A stretch of 19,668 nucleotides of DNA from CAYMST01 sp964393115 (GCA_964393115.1 CAYMST010000066.1:1-19668); one strand, 5' to 3'; shown: positions 8,924 through 17,763, counted from the stretch's first letter. Notes: generated by a model from the letters alone, not told the origin. Numbers and translations are program-made.

Positions 8924-9063
8924 AAATGGCTCAACTAATTATTTTTCAGGTAATGTTTTCATTTTTCACAGCAATAATTCAAATCAAACATCTCTACTAA
9001 ACATTACCTTTCGAAAAGCCGAAAAGTTTACTGGATTCCAATTAATTTGGCAAAAACTTCAAG

Positions 9064-10392
9064 ATGAGATCGCTGCTAATAAAAAACGCAAATATAGTAA
9101 ATGAGGGTAGGACTATGGAGGGGGATGTCCTGATCAAAGGGACTAGAATCGAAAAAATTGCCAATTCCATTGCCGTTGAAAATCATGAGGTAATAGATGC
9201 AAAGGGTAACTTTCTTATTCCCGGAGCTATCGACGATCAAGTGCACTTCAGAGAGCCTGGCCTTATACATAAGGCGGAGATATATACTGAATCACGAGCA
9301 GCAGTGGCCGGTGGGATTACCTCTTTTATGGAGATGCCCAATACCGTCCCACAAGCTACTACCCAAGCGCTTCTAGAAGACAAGTATGCGATAGCCGCAA
9401 AAAACTCTATTGCTAATTACTCTTTTTTCTTCGGAGCAACCAACGATAATATCGAGGAAGTACTTAAAACAGATCCTAAAAGAGTCTGTGGGGTAAAAGT
9501 CTTTATGGGATCATCAACTGGTAACATGTTAGTGGATAATACAGAGGTACTGAATAAGATTTTTGCAAACGCCCCCACCTTAGTAGCTACACACTGTGAA
9601 GACGAAGAAACGGTAAGAAACAACTTCGCCATTTATAAAGAAAAATACGGGGATAACATTCCATTTCAGTTTCACCCTAAAATTAGGAGTGAAGAAGCCT
9701 GTTACCTTTCTTCTTCCCAGGCAGTAGAATTAGCCAAGAAAACGGGCGGCCGACTTCATGTTTTGCATATCTCTACGGCCAAGGAACTATCTTTATTTGA
9801 TAACTCCATTCCGCTTTCTGAAAAGAAAATTACATCAGAAGCGTGTATCCATCATATGTGGTTCGACGATGCCGATTATCTACGCAAAGGTTCTCATATC
9901 AAATGGAACCCTGCTGTTAAGACAGCAAAGGATCGAGAGGCTATCTTAAATGCGGTATTAAATGACACCATCGACGTCATCGCCACCGATCACGCACCTC
10001 ACACACTAGAGGAAAAGAACAACCCTTATACTTCTGCTCCCTCTGGAGGTCCGCTTGTTCAGCATGCGCTTGTTGCCATGATGGAGTTTTATCACCAAGG
10101 TAAAATTTCTATGGAAAAAATCGTTGAGAAAATGGCTCATAACCCGGCGATACTTTTTAACATAGAAGAGCGCGGATATATCCGAGAGGGTTATTTTGCT
10201 GATTTGGTTATTGTCAATCCTAATAAATCCTGGACAGTAAGCCGTGATAATGTACTTTACAAATGTGGATGGTCACCGTTTGAAAAAACTACATTTCAGT
10301 CATCAGTAGAAGCAACTATAGTCTCAGGGAATATAGCCTATCAAGATGGTAAAGTGTTAGAAGGAAACGGAATGAGATTAAGCTTTGATTAA
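9064..10392 (+). CDS. pyrC: Dihydroorotase (class I type)
   Basis: Interconverts N-carbamoyl-L-aspartate and L-dihydroorotate, the third step of de novo pyrimidine synthesis, in the cytoplasm. The 442-aa amidohydrolase has the signature DDQVHFREPG (57-66), a lysine in GVKVFMG (K145, candidate carbamylated metal ligand), ATHCEDE (H177), LHVLH (H232, H235) and ATDHAPH (D309). The HxH metal motif reads Q59-V-H61, so the first histidine is replaced by glutamine; I believe this is a regular feature of Bacteroidota members of the family, not a local defect. The ATG start puts the short N-terminal beta-sandwich strand (SLLIKNANIV) at residue 3 as expected; no Shine-Dalgarno sequence is seen. Its stop overlaps the stop of the convergent sugar transferase by 4 bp. 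A related hydantoinase-type activity is less likely but not excluded by sequence alone. Confidence 0.9.
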   Translation: MRSLLIKNANIVNEGRTMEGDVLIKGTRIEKIANSIAVENHEVIDAKGNFLIPGAIDDQVHFREPGLIHKAEIYTESRAAVAGGITSFMEMPNTVPQATTQALLEDKYAIAAKNSIANYSFFFGATNDNIEEVLKTDPKRVCGVKVFMGSSTGNMLVDNTEVLNKIFANAPTLVATHCEDEETVRNNFAIYKEKYGDNIPFQFHPKIRSEEACYLSSSQAVELAKKTGGRLHVLHISTAKELSLFDNSIPLSEKKITSEACIHHMWFDDADYLRKGSHIKWNPAVKTAKDREAILNAVLNDTIDVIATDHAPHTLEEKNNPYTSAPSGGPLVQHALVAMMEFYHQGKISMEKIVEKMAHNPAILFNIEERGYIREGYFADLVIVNPNKSWTVSRDNVLYKCGWSPFEKTTFQSSVEATIVSGNIAYQDGKVLEGNGMRLSFD

Positions 10393-11762
10393 TAAGCTTT
10401 ATCGTTTTTAAATACTATTGAAATTAGGGTCAGGAATATAATCTTTAGGTCTAATAATAAGCTCCAATTTTTGACATAAAACCTATCTAACTTGACCCTT
10501 CCTTGCATCTCATAAAGTTCATTAGTCTCTCCTCTAAACCCCTTGGCTTGAGCCAATCCAGTAATACCAGGCTTAACAAAATGTCGAGACATAAACTTTT
10601 GAACCTTATATGAATATTCCTCCGTATGTGATAACATATGGGGTCTTGGTCCTACCACGCTCATATCTCCCAGTAAAACATTAAAGAATTGTGGTAGCTC
10701 ATCAATGCTTGTCTTCCGAATGATTGCACCAATCCAAGTAATTCTAGAGTCATTTTTGGTAGCTTGCTTCGAGTCAGATTGACTGTTCATCTTCATAGAC
10801 CTGAACTTAAAGCAATAGAAAGATTTATTATCCTTTCCTGTTCTGAGCTGTTTAAATAAAACTGGCCCCTTGGAAGACAACTTAATTAGCAAAGCAATCA
10901 ATGGATAAAGCCAAGACATTACCAATACAATAACAGAAAGTGAAAAGGTAACGTCAAATATCCTTTTCATATAGATATTAAAAGCAAGGTCTAAAGGAGA
11001 AGAATTAATCGTTATAGTAGGTCGAGAACCATGATCGATCAATCTGATCCCACTAGAATTACTGTCCAGAAAATCGGCTTGTACCCGTACTTTCATCAAA
11101 TTTCCTTCCGCAAAACCAATGAGGTCTCTTAAGAATCTCTGATTGATAATATCAGAAGCATAAAAAATGATATCAATATCTCTAGTCCTTAATCTATCTT
11201 CGAGGTCCTCGTTGATGGAAAGATCACTTGGGTTTTGAAAAATAATCGTTTCTCTAACCTGATAACCCAACCAGGTATTTTGTTCAAAATAGCTTTTTAG
11301 ATCGTTTACCTTATCAAAATCTCCAAATATTGCTAGATAACGATAGTTAAACCCCTTCTTTCTATACGCTCTGAGAATGAGAACACTTAATAGTCTCCAC
11401 CCTATATGTCCAATAGAAAAGACACCATAAAAGATCCCAAAAAACTCTCTTGGATAGTTATTTCGAAAGCTGATCCAGGCCGTAAATATTAAAAATAGAT
11501 GTATTACTAGTGTTTGCAACGACCTTTGAACATGTACAGAGAATTTGAGACCTCTCTCGATTTGATACATGTTGTTAAGAAAGTAGGCTACTACCCACAA
11601 CAAATTTACAGATAACTGTAGAGTCGTTACGTTAGCTTTAATGTCATTAAAACCTAGGTATTCGTAACCCCAAAGCATTCCAAAGAAAGCTAGGTTTAAC
11701 AGCAACAAGTCTCCGAGAAGGAGAACTATAGGTAGGATAATAGAGAATCTAGATTTTGGCAT
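10389..11762 (-). CDS. Polyprenyl-phosphate sugar-1-phosphate transferase (WcaJ-like large PGT)
   Basis: Starts lipid-linked repeat-unit synthesis at the inner membrane by transferring a hexose-1-phosphate from a nucleotide sugar to undecaprenyl phosphate. The 457-aa length and layout match the WcaJ type: about four N-terminal membrane helices (roughly 7-30, 48-66, 83-98, 108-130), a central nucleotide-binding-like domain (about 140-250), a membrane segment (about 270-294), then the catalytic bacterial sugar transferase domain. In the latter I see FKQLRTG (303-309), FKFRSM (318-323), the D354-E355 pair in SIDELPQ, NVLLGDMSVVGPRP (361-374) and KPGITGLAQ (397-405). Glucose or galactose phosphate is the usual donor in the family; which one is used here is not visible. 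It is the last gene of the operon, and its stop overlaps pyrC. Confidence 0.94.
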   Translation of the reverse strand: MPKSRFSIILPIVLLLGDLLLLNLAFFGMLWGYEYLGFNDIKANVTTLQLSVNLLWVVAYFLNNMYQIERGLKFSVHVQRSLQTLVIHLFLIFTAWISFRNNYPREFFGIFYGVFSIGHIGWRLLSVLILRAYRKKGFNYRYLAIFGDFDKVNDLKSYFEQNTWLGYQVRETIIFQNPSDLSINEDLEDRLRTRDIDIIFYASDIINQRFLRDLIGFAEGNLMKVRVQADFLDSNSSGIRLIDHGSRPTITINSSPLDLAFNIYMKRIFDVTFSLSVIVLVMSWLYPLIALLIKLSSKGPVLFKQLRTGKDNKSFYCFKFRSMKMNSQSDSKQATKNDSRITWIGAIIRKTSIDELPQFFNVLLGDMSVVGPRPHMLSHTEEYSYKVQKFMSRHFVKPGITGLAQAKGFRGETNELYEMQGRVKLDRFYVKNWSLLLDLKIIFLTLISIVFKNDKAY

Positions 11763-11863
11763 TATTGAATTAAAGCTGCAGTAAAATTAAGAACATAAAA
11801 CAAAAATTGGAGTCAATGTGCCGTTTATGTACAGCCGATGATAAAAGAAATTGAAGAGTAGAC

Positions 11864-12955
11864 TTAGGTGTTATCGTTGATTACCTGCAAAATCTTATCA
11901 TGAAAATTAGATTCACTAAAACGCATAGCGTTCTTTATGCAATCCTGAGCACTATATTCAGTTGGCTCAAAATCAGTTAAAGCAGCTCTAATCGCCATAA
12001 CAGATTGCTCATTGAAAAATAATGCTGTGGGGTTAGAATGACCTTTAGGTATCATGGTCTCCAGTACACCCCCCTTACCATACGCAATAACCGGTTTACC
12101 AAATGCATTGGCCTCTAATGGAGTAATGCCAAAATCTTCCAACTGAGGAAAAATGAATGCCCGACAGTTGGCGTACAATTGTATTAACCGATCATTGGAG
12201 ACATTTCCTTCTAAGCTAACATTATCAGGTAATTGCGAATTAATTTCAGCGAACTGAGACCCCGACCCTACCACAATTAACGATTCATCCAATTGACGAA
12301 AAGCCTCTACCACTAAGGACACCTTCTTATAGGGTTCTAGTCTACTGACAATAAGGAAGTAATTCCCAATTTCACTGTCTCCACTATAGGAATCAATTTC
12401 TATAGGAGGATGAATAACTTGATGTTTATCAGGGTTAAAAACCTTCAGGTACGCGTCTCTGGTTCTTTGAGAATTAAAAACAACATGATCAGCTCGAATA
12501 GTCAAGTACTTATCTATTTTCTGTAGTAACCTGATTGGGGTCCAAAGAAATAGTTTAATAAGCCTTTTATTATAGAAATTGTAGGACTCAGGTTCCCATA
12601 TCAACCGAAATAAAAAATGAGCGTAATGAATGACTAAAGCATTTTTAGGCTTTTTAATATACTGAGCCCCATGCGCTGAAGAAATTATAATCAAATCATA
12701 ACCTTCAAAGTTGAAGCTCCTAAAAGCAAGGATTCCAAAAGGGAAAAATAAGGCCATAAACATCTTGTCACCCTTTACTACTTTCTGGAGAAAAGAAGTC
12801 ACAATATTACATTCCTTAAAGTACTCAAAAGTTGTATCCGGATTATATGCACTCGTAAATATATCCGCGTCAGGAAATAGCTTATGTAAGCTGATTACAA
12901 CCCTCTCAGCCCCCCCTTTTCTAAGGAGCTCATCATGGACAATAGCTATTTTCAT
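11864..12955 (-). CDS. Glycosyltransferase family 4, WbaZ-like
   Basis: A cytoplasmic, probably membrane-associated retaining glycosyltransferase that adds one sugar to the lipid-linked unit. The 363-aa protein has the GT-B layout: an N-terminal acceptor domain opening with MKIAIVHDELLRKGGAERV, and a C-terminal donor domain with SRLEPYKK (204-211) and the E-x7-E motif EDFGITPLE (E273-E281) followed by FGKPVIAYGKGG. That motif and the N-terminus resemble WbaZ/mannosyltransferase-like GT4 enzymes, but donor and linkage are not determined. Codons 13-15 form a run of seven G residues on the coding strand (12910-12916), 39 bp after the start. The ATG lies 2 bp after the stop of the acyltransferase gene, indicating tight coupling. 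The 101 bp to the next gene contain no clear promoter or terminator. Confidence 0.92.
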   Translation of the reverse strand: MKIAIVHDELLRKGGAERVVISLHKLFPDADIFTSAYNPDTTFEYFKECNIVTSFLQKVVKGDKMFMALFFPFGILAFRSFNFEGYDLIIISSAHGAQYIKKPKNALVIHYAHFLFRLIWEPESYNFYNKRLIKLFLWTPIRLLQKIDKYLTIRADHVVFNSQRTRDAYLKVFNPDKHQVIHPPIEIDSYSGDSEIGNYFLIVSRLEPYKKVSLVVEAFRQLDESLIVVGSGSQFAEINSQLPDNVSLEGNVSNDRLIQLYANCRAFIFPQLEDFGITPLEANAFGKPVIAYGKGGVLETMIPKGHSNPTALFFNEQSVMAIRAALTDFEPTEYSAQDCIKNAMRFSESNFHDKILQVINDNT

Positions 12956-12957
12956 TC

Positions 12958-13989
12958 CTAATTTGTCAGTTTAGTCTTTAATTTTTTTCCGACGGAAACG
13001 AATTTTTTTTCCACGATGTCATATAAAAACCTAGATACCAAAATAGAGACGAGTGTTGACAAGACAAATGTGATAATCGGCACCTTTATGGTAAAAACGT
13101 CAAAAACCAATGCCCAAACAATAGGATGGAAGAGATACAACGAATAACTCACTCTTCCCAAAGAGACAATGGACTGATTTACTACCTTAAACGAGGTGGA
13201 AAAAATTATGATTGTCAAAATTCCTAAAGTGTAAGTAATGAAGTATTTTTTAGGGTTTTCATTGAACCCAAAATCGTGTGAATATCCATAATAACAGGTC
13301 ACAGCCAACAACGGCACAAAAACTAGGAGCATATACTTGACATGAACCAGTACGCCTTTGTCACCATCAATAACATACTTTCTCCATACTACTCCAAAAA
13401 ACATAACAGCCAAAGATAACGGCATTGCAAGGGGTAGTTTTATTTGTAAGTAATACCTTAAAACAGCAACTCCTACGGAAAGAATAGATAGGGCATAAAA
13501 CGAATTAAGTTGACCCTTGATGGTCTTCGTAAAGCTAAAACGATAACCAAAAATAAGTGCGATGTAAAACACCATCTCAATTTGTAGAGTCCAATACAGT
13601 CCAATAACATTTTCTACGCCTAAGAACTGCTGAAACATTGTAATGTTTATTAGGGAAGTAAATAGGTCTTTGTCAAATAACACCGCCCCGAATAAAACTG
13701 ACACCCAGTAGACTGGATACAATCTAAAAAACCTACTGATTACAAATTTTTTTATATCCTCTTTACTCCCTCCTTTAATGCTATAAGGAATAACCATTCC
13801 ACTCAAAACAAAGAACATAATAACGCCCCACTTCCCTAAATCAAAATAATTGTCGATTACCTCAAAGTAAACTTCACCAATTTTATAGGCTTCAATTTCC
13901 TGTCTAATATTGAGAGTATAGTGGAAAACCAATACTGAAAAGGCTGCAATTCCTCTTATTGAATCAAGATAATCCAGTCGATTTTTCAT
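12958..13989 (-). CDS. Membrane acyltransferase, family 3 (OafA/WecH type)
   Basis: A polytopic inner-membrane enzyme that moves an acyl group, usually acetyl from acetyl-CoA, onto a sugar of a surface glycan. The 343-aa protein starts with the family signature YLDSIRGIAAFSVLVFHY (R12 and the conserved H23) and then shows about ten hydrophobic segments, for instance GVIMFFVLSG, VYWVSVLFGAVLF and GILTIIIFSTSF, with YSLYLFHPIVWAL near the end. No extra SGNH domain is present, so it is the short form. The start overlaps the end of the polymerase gene by 26 bp, longer than the other overlaps in this operon. In context it probably O-acetylates the exported polysaccharide or its lipid-linked unit. 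Confidence 0.92.
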   Translation of the reverse strand: MKNRLDYLDSIRGIAAFSVLVFHYTLNIRQEIEAYKIGEVYFEVIDNYFDLGKWGVIMFFVLSGMVIPYSIKGGSKEDIKKFVISRFFRLYPVYWVSVLFGAVLFDKDLFTSLINITMFQQFLGVENVIGLYWTLQIEMVFYIALIFGYRFSFTKTIKGQLNSFYALSILSVGVAVLRYYLQIKLPLAMPLSLAVMFFGVVWRKYVIDGDKGVLVHVKYMLLVFVPLLAVTCYYGYSHDFGFNENPKKYFITYTLGILTIIIFSTSFKVVNQSIVSLGRVSYSLYLFHPIVWALVFDVFTIKVPIITFVLSTLVSILVSRFLYDIVEKKFVSVGKKLKTKLTN

Positions 13990-15139
13990 ACTTTTTCGCT
14001 TTCCATGTGAAATACCTAAAAATTAGTATTGATATGGGCAATAGCCACAAAAGTTTCATAATATAAATTCCTCCATACCATTGAAACCTAAAACAAAGTA
14101 ACAGCAATAAGACAATTATCGACTTTGCAAATAAAGATTCCCCTTTAATACCATATCTTAATGCAATTCCGAAAAAGGCAGAATAAACTATGACTCCAAA
14201 AACTCCAAATGCCAATACCCCCTCGGAGTAAAAAATGCCACCACCAGCGTTTGGAATAATCTCCTTGGTTATGAACACGTAATCAAGTTTATTCGAGTTC
14301 AAAGAGATCATTGATAGTACGGAATTAAACAAGGCATACCATTTTGACGGCATCTCATGAAAATAAGCAACCGCAGACAAGTAGACATGGGTAACATCAA
14401 GAGCCGTATGTTGCTTATACAAAGTAGCGGTTGCATAAAAAAGCCAATTATCCAATACTGTTTTTAACCCTAAAATCTGCACTATTCGAATGAGACTCAC
14501 GATAATCATGAATGGAAAAGCTATAATCGCAAAACGGATAACCTTATTAGTTTCCTTTATAATTCCTCCTTCAGTCGGACTCAATGTAAATAATGCCAGT
14601 ACCACTACAAGATTATCTACTCTTTCGCCTCGGAATATAATAAACAAACAAAGAGCCAAATGTAGTCTTGAACTCCAAGAGCTAAGTCCTTTCGAAGACA
14701 GTATTAACAACGACGATACTAGCGTGTATAATCCACTCCAAGCCCCGCCTGGAAGAAGGTTAAACCTACCATAGCCATAAATACCAAAAGCCTCTGGCCA
14801 AACGATAATGCCTAAAAGTAATAACAAAATGATCAGAATAAATCTTGATCCTTCAGTGATATCAAGTCTTTTAATCGACAATCTCTTCTTACGTACAGGC
14901 CAAATTACCAAAATCAAAACGATATAACCGAGAACTGACCAATAGTATGCAGTATCTAAATATTGATCATATCGATCAAACATAATTGACATGATCCCAC
15001 TCATTTTTGTACCTTGTTTCATTAGAAACATGATGAAAATAGGATAAGCAAAAACAAACAGGTTTATTCTTATAATAATTGATTTGAAGGTAATTATTGA
15101 GGCGAAAATCGATATTACCGTTAATAGCTCTAAGAACAT
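13964..15139 (-). CDS. Probable Wzy-type polysaccharide polymerase
   Basis: A 391-aa integral membrane protein with about ten or eleven hydrophobic segments and no enzymatic domain of another kind. A hydrophilic stretch at about 225-300 would be the large periplasmic loop, and the sequence NAGGGIFYSEGVLAFGVFGV (297-316) resembles the GG-F-x-E motif near the end of Wzy and O-antigen ligase-like proteins. FRGERVD (169-175) is the kind of short charged segment often found in these families. Its role would be block polymerisation of flipped repeat units in the periplasm. Wzy proteins are poorly conserved, so this rests on topology, these motifs and the operon. An O-antigen ligase or another membrane transferase is possible. 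It overlaps its upstream neighbour by 10 bp. Confidence 0.68.
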   Translation of the reverse strand: MFLELLTVISIFASIITFKSIIIRINLFVFAYPIFIMFLMKQGTKMSGIMSIMFDRYDQYLDTAYYWSVLGYIVLILVIWPVRKKRLSIKRLDITEGSRFILIILLLLLGIIVWPEAFGIYGYGRFNLLPGGAWSGLYTLVSSLLILSSKGLSSWSSRLHLALCLFIIFRGERVDNLVVVLALFTLSPTEGGIIKETNKVIRFAIIAFPFMIIVSLIRIVQILGLKTVLDNWLFYATATLYKQHTALDVTHVYLSAVAYFHEMPSKWYALFNSVLSMISLNSNKLDYVFITKEIIPNAGGGIFYSEGVLAFGVFGVIVYSAFFGIALRYGIKGESLFAKSIIVLLLLLCFRFQWYGGIYIMKLLWLLPISILIFRYFTWKAKKYEKSTGLS

Positions 15140-16293
15140 CCTATTTCATCATAAATTTTAGTTAACCTCCGAATGAAATTAATCGCGCTAAGTTGGTTCA
15201 GTTCGTTTTCAAACGATTTCTTTTCTTGCGTTCTAAGAACTTTTAACAAGTATTTTATATCAAATGAATATGGATCAAATAGAATATGATTAGCATACTC
15301 TTCAGCAAGCTCCTTAATTCCACCCCAATCAGAACCTAGTACCGTTAGTCCTTTACTTGAAGCCTCTAAAATTGACATTGGAGCATTTTCATACCAAAGT
15401 GATGGAATTACCATTGCATGATAGCTCGATAGTCGGTCCATTAATTCGTTGTACGCAAGTCTACCTTTAAAGAAAATTTTACCCTCGAGTTGATTTCTTT
15501 TTACTAAATTTTTCAGAAAATCTGAGTCAGGCCCGTCACCATAAATATCCAGTGAAAAATCATTGTGTGAAGAGTTTAAGTTTGAAATAAATTCACGGAG
15601 TCCTTTTTCTCTAGACAATCTACCGAAATAAACCAATCTAAAATTTTCACCGTCAATATTTTTTTTTGGAGCTAGATATTCTGCCGTTTCCAACGGGTTT
15701 CTCAACATTTTCGTTTTTACACCCAGTTCATTTTGGTAAAAATCCTTTAAAAAATTACTTGGACATAGAAAGAGGTCAATCTCTCTTTTAATATTCAGTA
15801 TACGATGGGCTATTATCCACTGAGCTTTTTTCACCAAGCTGTACAATGTCCCCCTATGATCAACTTTATCCAGAAATAACCAACTTGTCAAATTGAACTC
15901 TTTTACTATAACGGGTCTTTGAGTTCTATAACTAAGTAACGCGCTATTGGGATAAATGAAGTGATAGTCATGCGCAGTGTAAATTACTTTAACATTACGA
16001 TTCACCTTTTTATATACCCTGATCGCCTTAAAAATACTTGCTGATAAGACATGGTAATAACCGTGTACATGAATTATGTTTGGCTTATACGTTTCAAGCT
16101 TGTTTTGCAGTAATGACTGATGTTTAAAAGAAAATAAATACGCTAAAAGTCCGTCGGGCGTAGTATAGGTCTTTGAACCAACAAATGATTCCACTTCGTA
16201 TTTACCTTCGGACTTCAAATAATTTAAATTACTCAAAAAAACCGTTTCGGCCCCACCTCCTTCTTTAAAATCATTAATCAGTAGAACTTTCAT
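15130..16293 (-). CDS. Glycosyltransferase family 4
   Basis: A GT-B fold retaining glycosyltransferase of 387 aa, acting on the cytoplasmic face on the growing lipid-linked oligosaccharide. The N-terminal domain has MKVLLINDFKEGGGAETV, IIHVHGYYH (73-81) and TAHDYHFIYPN (106-116). The C-terminal domain has FGRLSREKG (223-231, with R225 and K230) and the E-x7-E motif ENAPMSILE (E302-E310) followed by SDWGGIKEL. The sugar donor is not readable from sequence. The start ATG overlaps the stop of the acetyltransferase gene (ATGA), and the 3' end overlaps the polymerase gene by 10 bp. It differs clearly from the other GT4 of the operon, so the two probably form different linkages. Confidence 0.93.
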   Translation of the reverse strand: MKVLLINDFKEGGGAETVFLSNLNYLKSEGKYEVESFVGSKTYTTPDGLLAYLFSFKHQSLLQNKLETYKPNIIHVHGYYHVLSASIFKAIRVYKKVNRNVKVIYTAHDYHFIYPNSALLSYRTQRPVIVKEFNLTSWLFLDKVDHRGTLYSLVKKAQWIIAHRILNIKREIDLFLCPSNFLKDFYQNELGVKTKMLRNPLETAEYLAPKKNIDGENFRLVYFGRLSREKGLREFISNLNSSHNDFSLDIYGDGPDSDFLKNLVKRNQLEGKIFFKGRLAYNELMDRLSSYHAMVIPSLWYENAPMSILEASSKGLTVLGSDWGGIKELAEEYANHILFDPYSFDIKYLLKVLRTQEKKSFENELNQLSAINFIRRLTKIYDEIGCS

Positions 16294-16796
16294 TTCGGCT
16301 TAATTATTAAAGGGTTACCATAAGCAATGCTATTGGAAGGAATATTTTTCGTCACGATGGCACCAGCTCCAACAGTCACATTATCACCAATTATTATTGG
16401 TCCGATAATTATAACCGAGGCACCAAGTTCACAATTATTACCTAAAACAGGGGAATTCGTTTCATTCCCTGACTTATCTAACTTATTTCCAATAGTAGTA
16501 GAGTGTCTTAATATACAGTTATCACCTATCTCTGCAAAAGCGTTTATAACAAGCGCATGACCATGGAAAATAACACAACCTTTTCCCAATTTTGTCTGAA
16601 GAGGAATGTCAACATTAAGAAACCAGTCGAAGAATAACACATGCGCCACCAGATAAGGAAGGAATATAATTTTTAAGATCTTATTTGTTCTTAGGAAAAA
16701 TGCAATCCTAAAAAAAAACATCAGAAAGCGACCTTTAGGGTTGCCTTGATTAGCATGCCAGTCCTGTAGGATATATTTTAAAAAATTAGTTTTCAT
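16290..16796 (-). CDS. Serine-acetyltransferase-like hexapeptide O-acetyltransferase (WcaB-like)
   Basis: A left-handed beta-helix acetyltransferase of 168 aa, related to CysE and to colanic-acid WcaB. The N-terminus (1-60) is alpha-helical and hydrophobic. Hexapeptide turns run from about 70 to the end: VIFHGHALVINAFAEIGDNC (75-94) with H78 and H80 in the usual catalytic area, HSTTIG (98-103), SPVLGNNCELGASVIIIGPIIIG and the closing IPSNSIAYGNP (152-162). It lacks the long N-terminal domain of true CysE, and its place in a polysaccharide operon points to O-acetylation of a sugar, not cysteine synthesis. An SD-like GGGAG lies 4 nt before the ATG, unusual among the genes here. A 34-bp gap separates it from the GT2 gene upstream. 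Confidence 0.88.
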   Translation of the reverse strand: MKTNFLKYILQDWHANQGNPKGRFLMFFFRIAFFLRTNKILKIIFLPYLVAHVLFFDWFLNVDIPLQTKLGKGCVIFHGHALVINAFAEIGDNCILRHSTTIGNKLDKSGNETNSPVLGNNCELGASVIIIGPIIIGDNVTVGAGAIVTKNIPSNSIAYGNPLIIKPK

Positions 16797-16830
16797 ATAT
16801 CTCCCTTTTTAAGCTGAGTTCCAGAATATG

Positions 16831-17763
16831 TTAAAAAGAACTTAAAAGGAGTCTGGCCTTATTTCTTAAGCTTATATTACCGTTTAGGAGTAAACGGAAA
16901 ATATCTTTAAATAGAAATTCATTTTGGTGCAAACTTAACGCTGCAAACAAAATTGTATTCAGCCTTGGTGAATTGTTACTTTGCATCGCGTTTCTAATCT
17001 GATTAACGATTGATGTGTTATTATCTAAACTGATGGAAAACTCATTAATTAAAATCTTCTCTATTAACCAAGTCAAAGTGTTTTCAAATAACTGATGTTG
17101 TTCAGCAAATTTTTTCTGTGATATTTGACCTTCGCTTTTTCTGTATAAAAGTAATTCGTCTGTTAAGTTATGAAAAGAGCCTAAATTGTAGAGCCTAGAA
17201 ATTAAATTGTAGTCTTGAGCATATCTAAAGCTTTCGTCGTACCTGATTCCATTATCTCTAAGCACATCTGATCTCAGCATCAGTGCCGAATGAATAAATG
17301 GGTTATAAAATAAAATATCGTTGACAAGTTGCGAGTTATGGCTACGATATTTTAGCTTTTTACCATTCGGTTTTCCACTATCATCAATAATTTTAGCAGC
17401 TGAACCTAGTAAAATGATATCTGTATTGGTTTCTAAAAAATTATATTGGACCTCTAACCTATTATCCAGACTAATGTCATCAGCATCCATTCGAGCCAAA
17501 TATTTCCCTTGCGCAAGGTCTAATGCAATATTCAAGCTCTTAGTTAAACCAATATTCTCTACATTATGATTTACCTTAACTCTACTATCAGCTTTTTCAT
17601 ACTTACTCAACAACGACCTATTTAGGGTTCTATTTGGGTCATCATTAATAATTATAAACTCGAAATCTGTAAATGTTTGAGATAAGATAGAGTCAATTGA
17701 CAAACGAATCCATTCCTCCGGTTCATTATAAATTGACATCAACACAGATATAGGAATTCTCAC
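16831..17763 (-). CDS. Glycosyltransferase family 2 (GT-A)
   Basis: A 310-aa inverting-type glycosyltransferase using a nucleotide-sugar donor, cytoplasmic. The opening ISVLMSIYNE, IIINDDPN (37-44) and the metal-binding ARMDADD (90-96, D93 and D95) are the GT2 hallmarks; AQDYNLISRL (182-191) supplies the usual ED-like position (Q183-D184) after the acceptor loop. The start is GTG at 17761-17763, forming GTGA with the stop of the preceding gene. This start is preferred because it places the first beta-strand at residue 3, as in the family. The C-terminal 80 residues are helical and without a recognised domain. The sugar added is unknown. Confidence 0.93.
   Translation of the reverse strand: MRIPISVLMSIYNEPEEWIRLSIDSILSQTFTDFEFIIINDDPNRTLNRSLLSKYEKADSRVKVNHNVENIGLTKSLNIALDLAQGKYLARMDADDISLDNRLEVQYNFLETNTDIILLGSAAKIIDDSGKPNGKKLKYRSHNSQLVNDILFYNPFIHSALMLRSDVLRDNGIRYDESFRYAQDYNLISRLYNLGSFHNLTDELLLYRKSEGQISQKKFAEQHQLFENTLTWLIEKILINEFSISLDNNTSIVNQIRNAMQSNNSPRLNTILFAALSLHQNEFLFKDIFRLLLNGNISLRNKARLLLSSF

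Noticed and set aside
8898..9104. Plus-strand 68-codon open frame between the helicase and pyrC
   Set aside because: It overlaps the 5' ends of both well-supported genes in another frame, and its product is low-complexity, Asn/Ser-rich and featureless.
11763..11863. Promoter or attenuator between the second GT4 gene and the sugar transferase gene
   Set aside because: Only a 7-bp inverted repeat with a 22-nt loop and partial -7 matches without a correctly spaced TTG were found.
12990..13011. T7 and T8 runs near the end of the acyltransferase gene as slippage sites
   Set aside because: They encode Lys-Lys pairs close to the C-terminus in A+T-rich DNA, so they are common by chance and of little effect if they slip.
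16290..16796. Serine O-acetyltransferase (CysE) for cysteine synthesis
   Set aside because: The protein is too short, lacks the CysE N-terminal domain and sits inside a glycan operon; a WcaB-like sugar O-acetyltransferase fits better.
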